From Sabethes cyaneus (Eukaryota; Arthropoda; Insecta; Diptera; Culicidae), in contig NC_071354.1 in the NCBI RefSeq assembly GCF_943734655.1, forward strand, positions 81,251,822-81,315,821: 64,000 nt of DNA. Direction: 5' to 3'. The first letter of the stretch is position 1, and each line of letters starts with the position of its first letter. The notes under the pieces were generated by a model. It saw nothing but the letters and a program-made list of their open reading frames with translations. It did not search any database and was not told the origin of the DNA. This document shows, piece after piece, positions 10,236 to 21,960 of the stretch. The position numbers were made by a program, and so were the translations under genes.

Positions 10236-10668
10236 TCCCTGTGTTCTTCTTTTTCATTTCTTCTTTATTCGATTTTCTTTTTTTCATGCAAATTTGCATT
10301 CATTATCTTTCGCGCTTTTCCTCTTTAACGTTTGTCCAGTTTTTGACTCGTTTTCCTTCGTGCTCCTTTCCATTTTTTCTCCTTTTGTCCTATTTTTCCT
10401 TTTTTGCTTCCTTTTCTAGAGAGCGGCAGGAGACGAACTACCATCCATTAGATCCATTAGTAATTCATCTGTGAACATGATAAGCAAATTTACTAACGTT
10501 TTCATGATAAAATGTTTGTTCTACGTTGATTGGTTTATAAGAATGAATTTTCGAATTAGGTAAATATTCAGGAAAACCGAGTTTTTCAGCCATAACATAA
10601 ATAATACTTAATTGATTGATTCATAAGAAATTGACAAACAAGAAAAAAATATTTCAAAAAATGTGCAT
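10236..10668. repeat. Pyrimidine block 6 and duplicated segment, copy 2
   Basis: The first 180 bp are C/T-rich and continue the repeat interrupted at 8168. The rest, from about 10265, matches 6846-7260 in order and orientation (CGGCAGGAGACGAACTACC, TGTTCTACGTTGATTGG, AATTGATTGATTCATAAG). No coding signal is present. Confidence 0.65.
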
Positions 10669-10669
10669 G

Positions 10670-12577
10670 CGACAGGGCATAAGATATCGATGTTTCTCCA
10701 CTAATTGACTTCGATTATTGCTTCGCGAAATAAAACACGTTACAATGTTGCTAGCTGTGATGTTTTGCTGATCGGGTGACTTATTTAGCAACGTAACGAC
10801 GCTAACTGGTCGCAACCAAGCATTAAGTTTCATTAAGCAAACTGGTTTGCCGAAGTTCAGCACAAAAACCCCGTCATTTGCATTCCAATGAACAAAGAAC
10901 GCCGCCAAAGCCTGAACCTGAATTCAATGGATCGAGTTGGATAACTTTTTGATAAAACACATCAAGGCATAAATAGACAACAGTTGGTACGGCTTTGAGG
11001 TCATCGGTCGCAGTATACTTTATATGGTTGTATGCTACCCGGCTGCCAACCAGCTGGTGCAAACTGTGTCTAAAATCGGAAATCCTTCCGTCATTAGTCA
11101 TCGCGAGCGGCCAGGTAAAACTATTTCAACGCGGTGGAATTGCCAATCCACCGTCCTTCCACCATGACTATTCAAGTAACGTTCATCAACATCGCAGAAC
11201 AAACCAGTTGCTGAAATGTGTGAAATCAGTCTTCCATTCTTCGTCATCAGCATCTTCCCTGTTGATGACGGTAGTACAAATGATCAATTTGCTATACCTA
11301 TGTGTGTGCGCATTTTTTCTCACATCATTCTTTTAAAGCACACCGCACCGCACGGGGAAACTGACCGTGACAAAGCGCGTTTCATCCACTGGGGAGACCC
11401 TCTAGCTAGCGTCTAGCACGTCACAGCGGGCAGTACTATTTACCAATGACGGATAACCGTGTGATAATGGTGACGGAATGTCCCGTTGTACAACGGCCGA
11501 TGATGACACATTTCGCTGACAGCATGGTTGGTTCTTTATATTATTTTAAACAAAGCTCTTCTACAGCCAATGGGTCCGTAGTCCTACGGACTTCTGCGAA
11601 GAGATCATTAGCTGTCAAATTATTGTATACTGTGCTGACCTCCCTCATGGGCTTAAAACATTAAACGAAACTGGGGAATTTGCGGTAACAGGGGAAATGG
11701 CCTCTAGGGGAGATGGCCTTATGACCACATGAATTTATTCTATTCTACCTTAAAACTCTTATCCACCAAATTTCAGGTTCGATCCCACGTGTGATAGTTG
11801 ATAAAGCTTGATTGTAATTTTTTCTTTCATTCACTCTTGCATTAAATTGACAGGGGTTACAACCTATCTTAGTACGTACAATGAAAGCAGAGCTTCCATA
11901 GCCAGTTCAATTACATTCAATATTCATGGCTAAGTGTTTGTAAATAATTTCACTTCCATCGTAATAAACATTGCGTCTTAACGATATTGAAAAGCCATAT
12001 CCGGCAAATAACATGTAATAAAATTGTATATCTGACTTTGTGGCAAAGGCTATCCACATATAAAATATCGCTCTAATAGTTGCTATTAGAGGAGAGGAGA
12101 GCAGTTCCATCTTTACAATCCTGAAGGACGGTGGAATTCAAAATGTGCCATCTTTTCGAGGCGTAAATAAGCAGGAGTCAGGTAGGTTTTCACTGTGACC
12201 TGACCTGTTATGGTTAAATTTTCTGAGATCTCCAAATAAAACCCATGATCTGTTGATAGTGTATGGGGTATAAGTATATTTTCAGGTTCTCTGAACTACT
12301 AGAGATTTATTCGAACAAATTAATGAAAGTAATAATGTTATAACCTACTAGTTTATAAGCATTCAATTTGTTAAGTGCCAGGTAAACAGGTTAGAAGAAG
12401 GAACATAAGTAATAAGGAACTCGACATATATGGACTGGGAAACTACATTCAACCTTGTCGACCTTGAAATTAGACCAGATGGAGAAACTCGTATGCCACC
12501 TAAATTTCGCTGACAATGTCAAAATAGACCTGTTGTTTCGGCACTATGAGATATCAAACTACTACAAGCATTCATGA
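10670..12577. other. No recognisable gene
   Basis: About 1.9 kb without a supported feature. 10.67-11.65 kb has a mixed composition with several short open frames on both strands and no recognised domain. 11.7-12.5 kb is more AT-rich. A distant host exon or an unknown repeat could be present, but nothing supports either. Confidence 0.45.
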
Positions 12578-13028
12578 AAATACTTATTGGAATTGCTGTT
12601 TCTTCAATTACAGCAACACCAACGTAGACTGCCCGCATGGAGGTAGACCCGAATGGCCAGGTCGGTAGGGAATAAATGTACAGGCCGGTGATAGGACCCC
12701 ATAGCCTCCACACCGACACGAACGATAACGGCCAATGATGTTTAAACTTCGCAGCTTCCCGAAGCCTAGTGACCCGAAGTGCCTTTTTCTTACGCAAAGA
12801 TATTCACAAAGTCACCTGGAGATAGTCTGACCAATGTATAATGAACCATATTCACCACGTTTTCATAGATGGCCGGCTCTTTTCTGATATCACGAACATA
12901 CGTTCCCTACGGGTTGAATCTGACCATCACCTAGTAGTAGTATATGTGCGTTCAAAACTGTCAACCATAGACACATCAACAAGGTTCTCCTCGGCTGAAC
13001 ATCAGCAGGTAACTAGATATTACGCCAT

Positions 13029-13076
13029 CTCAGCTAGCATTTTTATAAGTATAAAAAAGTTAAAAATCAGTATTAC

Positions 13077-13146
<70 letters not shown>

Positions 13147-13459
13147 TAATACATCGTATTTGTTGCGGCAAAACTGGCATATTCGTACTACTTTGGAGGC
13201 GATATACGTGATGAGGAATAAATATACGCGTTTCAGCTATATGAGTTATTATATACGATTATATCCAATTAAGCCCGGCTCGCTCCGTGCTGCTATACGA
13301 TTCTGTGCTGAATATCGTATGTGTGTCAGTTACTGTCCTTATATACGACAGAAAATCAACTTGGGCGCGCTTTAGAAAGCATTGGTTACGATTTCGAGTT
13401 TATTTAGAGATATTTACGATAATTTTTGTACTTTGATATACGAGTTGGTGCTGGCTGGG
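13029..13459. mobile_element. MITE with CYCAGCTRGCA ends, copy 1
   Basis: The insert breaks RTE family A coding sequence cleanly. Its ends are inverted: CTCAGCTAGCA at the left and TGCTGGCTGGG at the right. The interior (ACGTGATGAGGAATAA, AATCAACTTGGGCGC, AGAGATATTTACGATAATTT) recurs at 51889-52264 within another RTE A copy. No transposase is encoded. An (AT)32 tract is embedded near the left end and is absent from the second copy. No clear target duplication could be read, so the superfamily is open. Confidence 0.8.
13081..13144. repeat. (AT)n microsatellite
   Basis: 64 bp of uninterrupted AT dinucleotides inside the MITE. The other MITE copy has only a short unrelated stretch at this place, so the tract expanded after insertion. 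Confidence 0.95.
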
Positions 13460-13985
13460 ATCTGCCGAGAACTACACACGAAAACTGGATGAGGCACTGC
13501 CTTCTTCCGAAGAGTTAGGTGCTTCGTGCTTCAAACCTCGAAGATGATTGGGGTAGAATATGCTCGGCTATCGGTAAGTTGACCACGATCCTGAGAAGTA
13601 AAAAAGGCCAAAAGGAAGACGTACATCCTAAAGAATTAGAGCAGCAATTCCGAGCTAATGACATGCGCAAGTTTTATGAATAGGTGAACTAAACTCGTAA
13701 GGTGCTACTCACCTAAACCTGACATGTGTAGGGACGAGGAAGGCAATCTAGTCACAAAGCAACGCGAGGCAGTCGATAGGTGGAAGCTGTTCTTCGCTGA
13801 ACACCTCAATGGCGAAGTTGCAGAAGGAGCTGGAACGGATGTTAACCTAGGAGTGCTCCTGTAATGTCCTAGCACCTGATCTCCAAGAAGTCAAACGAGA
13901 AATCGGGCTGCTGAAGTCCAACAAAGCCGCTGGTAAGGACCGCCTACTGGCAGAGCTTTATAAATATGGTCGAGAAACGCTTCCA

Positions 13986-15020
13986 ACGGCCCTTACTTAC
14001 TTACTTACTTACTTACTTAGGTGTGGTTTGCGTCCTAAGACAAAGGCTGTTGAACAAAGTTTCTCCAACTCGGTTGAGGGCTACCGCTCTCCAATTCCTC
14101 GGACACCGAGTACTCTCCACCAGATCTCGCTCCACCTGGTCTAACCATCTTACTCGCTGCGCTCCTGGTCGTCTTGTTCCTACCGGATTTGAGACGAACA
14201 CCATCTTTGCAGGGTAGTTGTCCGGCATTCTTGCAACATGCCCTGCCCATCGTATCCCGTCCAGCTTTAGCCACCTTCTGGATACTAGGTTCGCCATAGA
14301 GCTGTGCGAGTTCATGGTTCATCCTCCGCCTCCATACCCCGTTCGCCTGTACGCCACCGAAGATCGTACTTAGCACTCGTCGTTCGAAAACTCAGAGCAC
14401 TCGCAGGTCCTCCTAGAGCATTGTCCATGTTTCATGCCCGTAGAGAACAACCGGTCTAATGAGCGTCTTGTACAGGGTGCACTTTATACGGAAACTTAGT
14501 CTGCTCGACCGCAACTGCTTGTGAAGCCCATAGTAAGCACGACTTCCGCTGATAATACGCCTCCGTATCTCACGGCTGGTATCATTGCCCGCCGTTACCA
14601 GTGAGCCAAGGTAGACAAATTCGTCGACTACCTCAAACTCATCGCCGTCGATCAATATACTACTGCCCAAGCGGAGTTAATCGGCCTCGGTTCCGCTGGC
14701 CAGCATGACTTTGTTTTAGACGTCTAATTACCTTTAACTCAATCTTTTCTGCTTCGCGCTTTGGTCTGGTGTACTGTTCAGCCACCGCCACAGATTTTCT
14801 GACGATAATATCCATGTCATCGTCTAAGCAGACGAATTGACTAGATTTGTTGAATATCGTGCCCCGCGTATTGATATCTGCTCGGTTCATAACACCTTGC
14901 AGCGCTATGTTGAACAGCAGGCATAAAAGACCATCACCTTGACGAAGCCCTCTACATGATTCAAATGAACTTGACAATCAACCCGAAATCCGAACACAGC
15001 ACTGTATACGGGCAACGGCC
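13986..15020 (-). mobile_element. RTE element of a second family (B), 3' half
   Basis: Minus-strand relic inserted into the RTE family A copy. From its 5' side (about 15020) it encodes FESCRGLRQGDG (RT motif B region), LFNIALQGVM, then CLDDDMDII at the catalytic site where FADD is usual. Next come EVVDEFVYLGSLVTAGND, the RIKCTLYKTLIRPVVLYGHE segment, IRWAGHVARMPD and QRVRWLDQVERDLVES. Several frame changes separate these. It ends in a TAAG-repeat tail (13992-14019), as expected for RTE elements, which carry short simple-repeat tails. The catalytic-site change and frame breaks show that it is dead; it is 5'-truncated before the RT palm. Confidence 0.85.
13992..14019 (-). repeat. (TAAG)n tail of RTE family B copy
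   Basis: Seven copies of a 4-bp unit (CTTA on the plus strand) at the 3' end of the minus-strand RTE. Such target-side or tail microsatellites are typical of the RTE clade. Confidence 0.85.
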
Positions 15021-15504
15021 GTACCCTGATGATTTTTGTGGCCGCCCAAACCCTTTTTTGTGGCCACTCTAACTTTAATTACACGACATTTTGGTGAAAA
15101 GCTTGATCGTCGTTCGATCTTCTGACTTTTTCAACCTGCCCACATTGGCGGAACTAGGTGGGGGCAAGGGTGGCTAAGCCCTCCTTGGATAGATTTAGCC
15201 ACCCTAGAAAAATGAACCTGGCCGAAAAATGCTTCATGAAACTCTCTGCTAAAAGCTTCGAATTGGCATTTTACCTGTAAAATGGGGCAAAACAGACTTC
15301 TAGATTATGTTGCATTAAAATAAAATTGTTCATATACCTTTTTGCGAACATCCTTCCTCTTCTTTTTCTTACCATACAATCTCAAATTAGAAAGAGTTTG
15401 TACATGATTCTTTCAAAACTATTAGAAAATAGAGGTGAAAGGGGCAAAATGGGCTACTTCCGGAAGTCGAAGACCACACACATGAAACACATAAAAGGAA
15501 GAGG
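15021..15504. other. No recognisable gene
   Basis: About 480 bp between two RTE relics. It includes a repeated TTTTTTGTGGCC phrase near 15053-15064 and AT-rich sequence; no domain is recognisable. It replaces the RT core expected between the two flanking family A pieces if they were one copy. Confidence 0.4.
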
Positions 15505-16110
15505 AAACAAACGCGTACCTCCTACGGACGGTACCCATTGACGGCGATAAACCGGGAGTGATAGATGAGTTCATTTGGGATCGCTGGTGACCATGGACAA
15601 AACTATAGTAAAGAGATCCAGCGGCGCATTCTGGCGGGAAATCGGGCCTACTTCGTGCGACTTACGTACGAAGCTGACGATGTACAAAGCCCTTGTTAGA
15701 CCAGTAGTTATTCATGGACTTGAAGCCGTGACACTGCTCACGGAGAGCATGCGCACCTTGTTGTGTTTGAGCGAAAGGTACTGTGAACGATATTTGGTGG
15801 AGTACAAACTGAAAGCGGAGAGTGGCGAAGACGTATGACTTACGACCTCATGCACTGCTTGGAGAGATTCTCATCGTACATCTGGTAAAAGTCGATGGGC
15901 TGCGGTGTGCCGGACGACAGTGCAACAAAAACAGTCTACAACAATCCCACCGGCATCAGAAACACAGGAGCTCAACATGCAAGATGGCACGACTAGTTCG
16001 CAAGTGATTGGCAACTTCTGAGATGACTGGGAAATTGGCAACGAGTGGCCCAAGACCGAATTCCATGGATTTGACTGCTTGAAATAGCACAAGCCACCCC
16101 GGCTCCAGGC
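15505..16110 (+). mobile_element. RTE family A fragment, C-terminal region to 3' end
   Basis: Plus-strand relic beginning in the segment after the RT (CCTACGGACGGTACCCATTG aligns with the frameshift region of the 25-28 kb copy). It passes through TKLTMYKALVRPVVIHGLEA and VTLLTESMRTL, with frames broken afterwards. It ends with a readable LEIAQATPAPGC that matches the LETARATPALCC terminus of the best copy. It may be the far part of the copy at 12.6-14.0 kb, separated by insertion and deletion. Confidence 0.8.
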
Positions 16111-16409
16111 TGCTGACGACGATATCAGCAGGTTTTGTGACCTAACGTCAAAGTTGAAACTAGAATGAAAACGGTTGAAATGGCGTTGTAGACTGGTGAT
16201 CGCTGTGAAGCTACTGTAGTTCGTCTGTCAATGCGGCATGTGCAGATAGGGCTATTGCGCAAGGTACAAGTTCGAACGTGTATATCAAGGCTTTCCAATA
16301 TATAGTAGACGAAAAATCCCCTTACGGGGTCAACAAATTAGCTACAATTGTCGGTCTATTAACATCACGACGAATACGCAGTGGGTCCACGTCATTGAGT
16401 GTCCGCGTT

Positions 16410-16735
16410 TTTCCTAGCGGTAATTAGAAAAGGTTATTCCACAGAAGTCTCCGAAAGGCAAAACGAATGAATCTCCGCTGCACTGACACGATTCGGTGGA
16501 GTGCAATATTCTATATTTAATATTGAAGCAGGCCAGTGAAGAATGAATAGCTTTCAAGCAGTAAACATCATTGAATATCTTGCCGATGCGCATGATGAAC
16601 CCAAAGAATAAACCCAAGTGCATAGAACGGTTTTGCAGTGATGGTTCCTATATGATCACTGCATCTCACTTTAAAATCGATAGTAACACCCAGATCGCAA
16701 GCTGACTGTACCCCATCAAGGGTATCAGCAGATAC
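16410..16735 (-). mobile_element. Jockey-clade LINE fragment, end of RT
   Basis: Minus strand. One frame reads DLGVTIDFKVRCSDHIGTIT and KPFYALGF; the next gives GFIMRIGKIFNDVYCLKAIH; a third gives VQRRFIRFAFRRLLW. In this order they match the end of the reverse transcriptase of Jockey-clade elements (DLGV..D, LGF..R....F.D..CLK, QRRF.RFALR). At least two frame changes and no flanking parts are visible. It is the only Jockey-type piece I could identify. Confidence 0.7.
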
Positions 16736-17611
16736 CAAAGAATACATCCAAAACTTGTGGGGAATATTTTGTTACTTTTGAGCAAAAATCTATTACTATT
16801 TTCTTCTTATGACCGTGCATTAGACGAAAAGAGTAACAACCTAAAAGTAACAAGAAAAATGACAGCTACGTCTATGTATGTGTTTTCGCAATGAGCCACA
16901 CTTTGACCAACCGTTGCACTTGTATTAGTTAGAAATTTTCTTTTGTAGCTGTATTGGTATGATATTCGAGTTCATTTCATTATTCTTCATACATTGCTTA
17001 CTGCGCTGCTAGTATATGTGTACACTAGCGCCAGGAACAAGCAGTTGTGATTTCAACAATCAATTTGCAGTTTCCAAATCACTTTTCTTTAATCCATTCC
17101 CAGACCGGCGTCATGTGCATGTATCGTTCAACTTTTGATAGGGTAAATTAACCAATGCTAGGCCTTTTAGGGCTTGAATTGTTTTCTTTTTTGAACTATT
17201 CATAATTTGTGAAAGGAAATGCCCAACAAATTACATTTACATTATTAACAATATGGCCATTGTAGTTGGAATTCTAATGTATTTACATAACAGTGACACT
17301 TTTGCATTACCAATCAAACGCGTTTAATGGATTCTCGTTTGCTAAGATTATTATGCTATGTTTTTCGAATTCAGAAAATATTTTGTAATTAAATAAACAA
17401 ATAATGCATGTTTACTTTATCTTATTTTAACTTTACTTCATCTTGTTTTAAGTTTAAACTAAAATAAACTTGAAGAAATTGATATACAAATGATTTTTAA
17501 GTCCTGTTTTCGTATGATATTGTTAGTCCCTCACGAATCGCGAAACAGGTAATTTTGCCCTCAATGCTCGATTTTACATATTCCGTTTCGTAATTGTAGC
17601 ATACTTCCGAC
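16736..17611. other. No recognisable gene
   Basis: About 870 bp, AT-rich, without open frames of note or repeats I can name. The sequence from 17100 to 17520 is particularly AT-rich. Confidence 0.45.
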
Positions 17612-18400
17612 TGTCTGACGGAGGTAGACCCGATGACGAGAAGGAAGCTTTCAACGTGCAGCTGCAGGTGACGTACAAGTTATTTGTCACGGGACATCAG
17701 GATTGTCATCGGAGATATAAACGTCCACGTCGATAGGGAAAATTGGCGTAGCTAAAGGGGGTGCCCCTAGGGGGGGGACCAGGCCCTCTTCCAGAAACAC
17801 CCCTCCAGACCAATAAAGCCACTGGTCAGGACCATCTACCGGCAGAGCTTTATAAATATGTCCGAGAAACGCTGGCAACGGCTGGGTAATTTCCAAGATT
17901 TGTGACGAGGAGAAGCAACCGATGAAAATGGATGAAAGGAGAGACATAGCGTTGGAAACGCTGCCTACAAGGTAGTCTTCCGGATCTTGTTGCATCGGCT
18001 GTCACCGATGCATATGGTTTCATAAGGAATTACCACGCAGGCTTAAATGGGGCTCGCGAAACTACAGACATTATTTTTACCACCCGACAGATCTTGCAGA
18101 AATATCGGAAGTACAACATGCCCACGAATCACATCTTTATTGTTTTTAAAGCAGCATACGATACAGTCGATCGAGACCACCTATATGGCTAATGCAAGAT
18201 AATGCAAGAACACGGTTTTCCGCAAAAACTGACCGACCTGATCCCGTCGAGTCGCAGCGAGGGTTGGGACAAGATGACGGCTTATCCTGCATGCTATTCA
18301 ACATCGCTTTTTACCAAGGGTCAACTCCTAGCAAATAACTTTGCGTCGCAAAACGCTACGATCGTCCACAGAGAACAGACATACATCTTGGCCTCGCCAC
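17612..18400 (+). mobile_element. RTE family A fragment, endonuclease scrap plus RT
   Basis: Plus-strand relic. Near 17620-17750 it matches GRPDDEKEAF and DIRIVIGDINVHV of the endonuclease, then a large deletion and a short unrelated G-rich insert (17757-17800). The RT part follows: NKATGQDHLPAELYKYVRETL, then NVGNAAYKV-like sequence. Next come the TTDIIFTTRQILQKYRKYN segment, HIFIVFKAAYDTVDRD (motif A, the usual catalytic Asp replaced by Val) and QRGLGQDDGLSCMLFNIAF. The FADD motif is lost. Inactive. Confidence 0.8.
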
Positions 18401-19099
18401 GTGTGTAAAAGCTCAGCCACCATTTTGAAAGTAAGTGGTAATGCTTTCACTACGTGGCGCTCACATCACTAATAGAATGAACTTTGGTTGTTAATGATTG
18501 TCAATACACATCAAAGCTTTCGTCATATTTTCTCACTAAAGCATTTAACTTGTATTTAACAGTTGCTACAGCAACTTAGGTATTGTTTACTCTATCGCTA
18601 TCCGCTATCGAACTTGAGATAAACATTTAGCAAAAATAGTAATTATTGTATAATTCCTTTATAATCCTTCCGAGAAACTGTGTTTCTGTATCGGCTACGA
18701 GCCTTTGGCATACAGGCCGAGAATGAGCCGCAATTTTAGCAGCCGCCACCTTCGAGATCAATGACTCGAAGTCCAACACTGCATCACCGGTGGATATCGA
18801 TGAAATGGTACAGGTTTTCCGGTGTTCAAAGATGAAAAGTCCACTGCTAATACCATCGCGGTGGGGTCCTGCTGCGTGTAACGATGAAATGGTACAACCC
18901 AGTGCGAAAAAACACTAAATACGATGCTTATTTGCCTTATTTCTCAAAATAACAGTAAATTTAAATACGATTTGGTTTCTGTTTTCGATGTTTAGCCGTG
19001 TTCAACAAATAGCATAAACAAAATCGATCCGTTGCTAGGTTGCTACAGTAACTAACATAAGAGTTGCCAGTATTTCGAATATGTAGATTATGATAAGAA
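18401..19099. other. No recognisable gene
   Basis: About 700 bp of mixed sequence before the Helitron-like element. No domain, repeat or RNA gene was recognised. Confidence 0.4.
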
Positions 19100-21034
19100 T
19101 CTATACCTATAAAGAAGGATTTCTGTCTGTCTGTATGTTCCTTATAGAATCGAATACTACTGAACCAATCGGCATTAAAATATGCATGTAGAGGTTTTTA
19201 GGGGCCAGGAAAGGTTTTAGTGATGGTTAGAAACCCCTCCCCCCACTAAGAGGGGGGGTTCCCATACAAATGAAACACAAATTTCTGCATAACTCGACAA
19301 CTAATCAAGCAAATAGAACAAAGTTTGGCATGTGGGTGTTTTCGGTGACAAGAATTTATTCTATGGTAAATTGAGACCCCTCCCCTCTTTATAAGGGAAA
19401 TTATAACTCCTCTCCTCTTTAAAAGGGGGGGGCTTCCATACAAATTTCCTCATAACTCGAGAACTAATCAAGCAAATGGAACCAAATTTGGCATGTGAAG
19501 GTTTTCGAGGGCAAAAATATTTTCTATAGTAAATTAGGACCCCTCCCCACTTTAAGAGGGAGGGCTCCTGTACCAAAGAAACACAATTTTCCTCATAACT
19601 CGAGAAGTAATTAAGCAAATGGAACCAAATTTGGCATGTGGGTGTTTTTGGAGACAAAAATTTTTTCTATGATGAATTGGGACCCCTCCCCGTTTTAGGA
19701 GGGGGGGATCCCATACACATGAAATACAAATTTCCTCATAACTGAAGAACTAATCAAGTAAATGGAACAAAATTTGGCATGTGAAACTTTTCGAGGGCAA
19801 GAATATTTTCTATAGTAAATAAGGACCTCTCCCCACTTTAAGAGGGGGGGCTCCTATACAAACGAAATACAAATTTCCTCATAACTCGAGAACTAATCAA
19901 GCAAATGGAACAAAATTTGGCACGTGGGTGTTTTTGGAGACAACATTTTTTTCTATGATGAATTGGGACCCCTCCCCACTTTAGGAAGGGGGGCTCTTAT
20001 ACAAATGAAATGCAAATTTCCTCATAACTCGAGAATTAATCAAGCAAATGGAACCAAATTTGGCATGTGAAAGTTTTCGAGGGCAAGAATATTTTCTATG
20101 GTGAATTAGGACCCCTCCCAACTTTAAGAGGGGGGGCTCCTATACAAACGAAATACAAATTTCCTCATAACTCGAGAAGTAATTAAGCAAATGGAACCAA
20201 ATTTGGCACGTGGGTGTTTTTGGAGACAAAAATTTTTTTTATGATGAATTGGGACCCCTACCCACTTTAGGAGGGGGGGGGGGCTCCTATACAAATGAAA
20301 TTCAAATTTCCTCATAACTCGAGAACTAATCTAGCAAATAGAACCAAATTTATCATGTGGGTGTTTTTGTAGGCAAAAGTATTTTCTATGGATTTCCCCA
20401 CTTTAAGAGAAGGGGGGGGCTCCTATACAAATGAAAAACAAATTTCCTCATAACTCGAGAACTAATCAAGCAAATGGAACCAAATTTGACATGTAAGTGG
20501 TTTTGGACGCAAGATTTTTTTCTATGGTGAATTGAGACCCCTCTCTTCTTTAGAAAGCGAGTTATGGCCCATCTCCTCTTTAAGAGGGTGGGCTTCCATA
20601 CAAATGAAATGCAAATTTCCTTATAACTTGAGAACTAATCAACCAAATGGAACCAAATTTGGCATGTGGGAGATTTTGGAGTCTTGAATTTATTTTACGA
20701 TAGTTAGAGACCTCTCACCCCTGTGGTAGGGGGATATGGACTCTCATACAAATAAAACAGAAATTTTTGCGAAACTCAAAAACTAATCGAACTCGAGAAA
20801 TTCGAGACTCTTCCATAAAACATTAGTCAATACAAGACCACAAAAACTATCTATAGTAACACTAGATCATTCAAGACGAGATGGTCGCGAGTGTTGCCGG
20901 TGACCCGCCGTCGGAAGCGCCGCCCACTGGGGGGCTTGCAAAACTCGAGATTGTGACAAAGATCATCCGAGATTCATGATTTATGTACAACACAGGTTAA
21001 TTTGTGGCAATACGAAGTTTGTCGGGTCAGCTAG
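19100..21034 (+). mobile_element. Helitron-like non-autonomous element with internal minisatellite
   Basis: The element begins TCTATACCTATAAAGAAGGA followed by repeated CTGT, and ends GTCGGGTCAGCTAG. It is flanked by A on the left (19099) and T on the right (21035), the A|T insertion pattern of Helitrons. A TC start and a CTRR end are Helitron hallmarks. Autonomous relatives (Helitron/Helentron) encode Rep-helicase; none is encoded here, so this is a passenger form. It holds a 143-bp minisatellite (separate entry). Truncated relatives lie at 23.05, 25.3/28.4 and 54.9 kb. The ends are inferred from motif only; the 3' hairpin is weak. Confidence 0.65.
19289..20765. repeat. 143-bp minisatellite with 286-bp higher-order dimer
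   Basis: The phrase ATAACTCGAGAACTAATCAA and variants start at 19289, 19452, 19595, 19738, 19881, 20024, 20167, 20314, 20450 and 20623. Five successive intervals are exactly 143 bp; outer ones are 136-173. Units alternate between two types: one continues with TTTTCGAGGGCAAGAATATT, the other with GTGTTTTTGGAGACAAAAAT, so the amplified unit was a 286-bp dimer. Each unit also has a CCCCTCCCC...GGGGGG inverted segment able to form a hairpin. Short open frames in it are not genes. Confidence 0.9.
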
Positions 21035-21139
21035 TATATAATAAATTTGGCAACGTGGATATCGGGTAACTGGTGCACCCTAAGAGAGATGTCGCTAGTG
21101 TCTTGTTTAAAAGTTTACACACCATTTGCGTGATATTTT

Positions 21140-21960
21140 ATATGAACATAATTGTCTGTTCTCTGTGGATCGTCGCTGTTCGAGCGGGAAGTGCTTCAGA
21201 CGATATTTGTACAAACTGAAAGCGGAGAGTGGTGGAGGCGTATTAATCACGCGCTACAGGCGCTGCTTGCACATCTAGTGAAAGTCGGTAGGCTACTGGG
21301 AAAATTTGGCAAAGTATCGACGAGTGCGGAGTGAGTTGACCATGATCCTTAGGAAAAAGCATCAGGAGCAGGACAGGGATCGTGAATAACTAGAACCACT
21401 ATTCTACACTCAGACCATTCCTTCCTATGTGTCGGGACTACAATATGCTCACGCATCATATTTGCGTGGATTTCAAGGCAGCATACGATACAGTTGAGCG
21501 CGAAGAGCTATGACAGTTAGTGCACAAGAACGATTATCCGGACAAACTAAATAACGAAGCGAGAATGTTCTACGCGCGTGTTTCGGCGTGCACTCTCGAG
21601 TTCTATCGAAACGGTCGATGGACGGTCCCGCATTCTATTTAACATCGCTATTAAAGGTGTGAGCGGGCGTCAAAACAAGAGGAACGATCTTCAACAAAAG
21701 CAACAAACTCCTAGCAGAGGATCATGACATCAGTACTAAAAACTTTGGGACGGCGGAGGTAATCTATACCGATCTAAAAACGGAGCATCCCCTGGGGAAA
21801 GGCCACGGTGGTCCAACCGTATCGCAAGGATGTACCACCGATATCAGGAATAGACCCTACGTACTGTCAGCTCAACCAGGTCGAAGCTGATTTGCGATTG
21901 TCGAGATGCTCAACGAAATAGCGACGAGTAGCCTAGGTCGAGTACAATGAAGACAAGTTC
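21140..21960 (+). mobile_element. RTE family A fragments, heavily rearranged
   Basis: Plus-strand scraps in scrambled order. A C-terminal piece near 21160-21330 (SLFEREVLQTIFVQTESGEW matches AVFERKVLRTIFGGVQTESG) precedes pieces of the RT. The RT pieces are the motif A region near 21450-21530 (FKAAYDTVERE-like in nucleotide form) and the KTRGTIFNKSNKLLAEDHDI region at 21667-21740, where the FADD core is deleted. Near 21790-21940 more C-terminal sequence follows. The order suggests rearrangement or two overlapping copies. Confidence 0.7.

Larger units (their letters stand above)
12578..13985 (+). mobile_element. RTE family A copy, endonuclease to start of RT, disrupted
   Basis: Plus-strand relic of the same family as the copy at 25-28 kb. 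In order it shows the NYS..N.CPHGGRP segment (12598-12655), an internal deletion, then GPHSLHTDTNDNGQ (12697-12738), the RKDIHKVTWR segment (12793-12822), HHVFIDGRLFSDITNIR and SDHHLVVVYVRSKLS (about 12924-12966). After an inserted MITE (13029-13459) it resumes with AENYTRKLDEALPSSEELGA. It continues in broken frames to AGKDRLLAELYKYGRETL near 13978. There it is cut by an opposite-strand RTE copy. Many stops and deletions make it inactive. Confidence 0.85.

Noticed and set aside
19246..20315. Small Cys-rich minus-strand frames (HAKFGSICLISSRVMRKF)
   Set aside because: They are translations of the 143-bp minisatellite unit and repeat with it.
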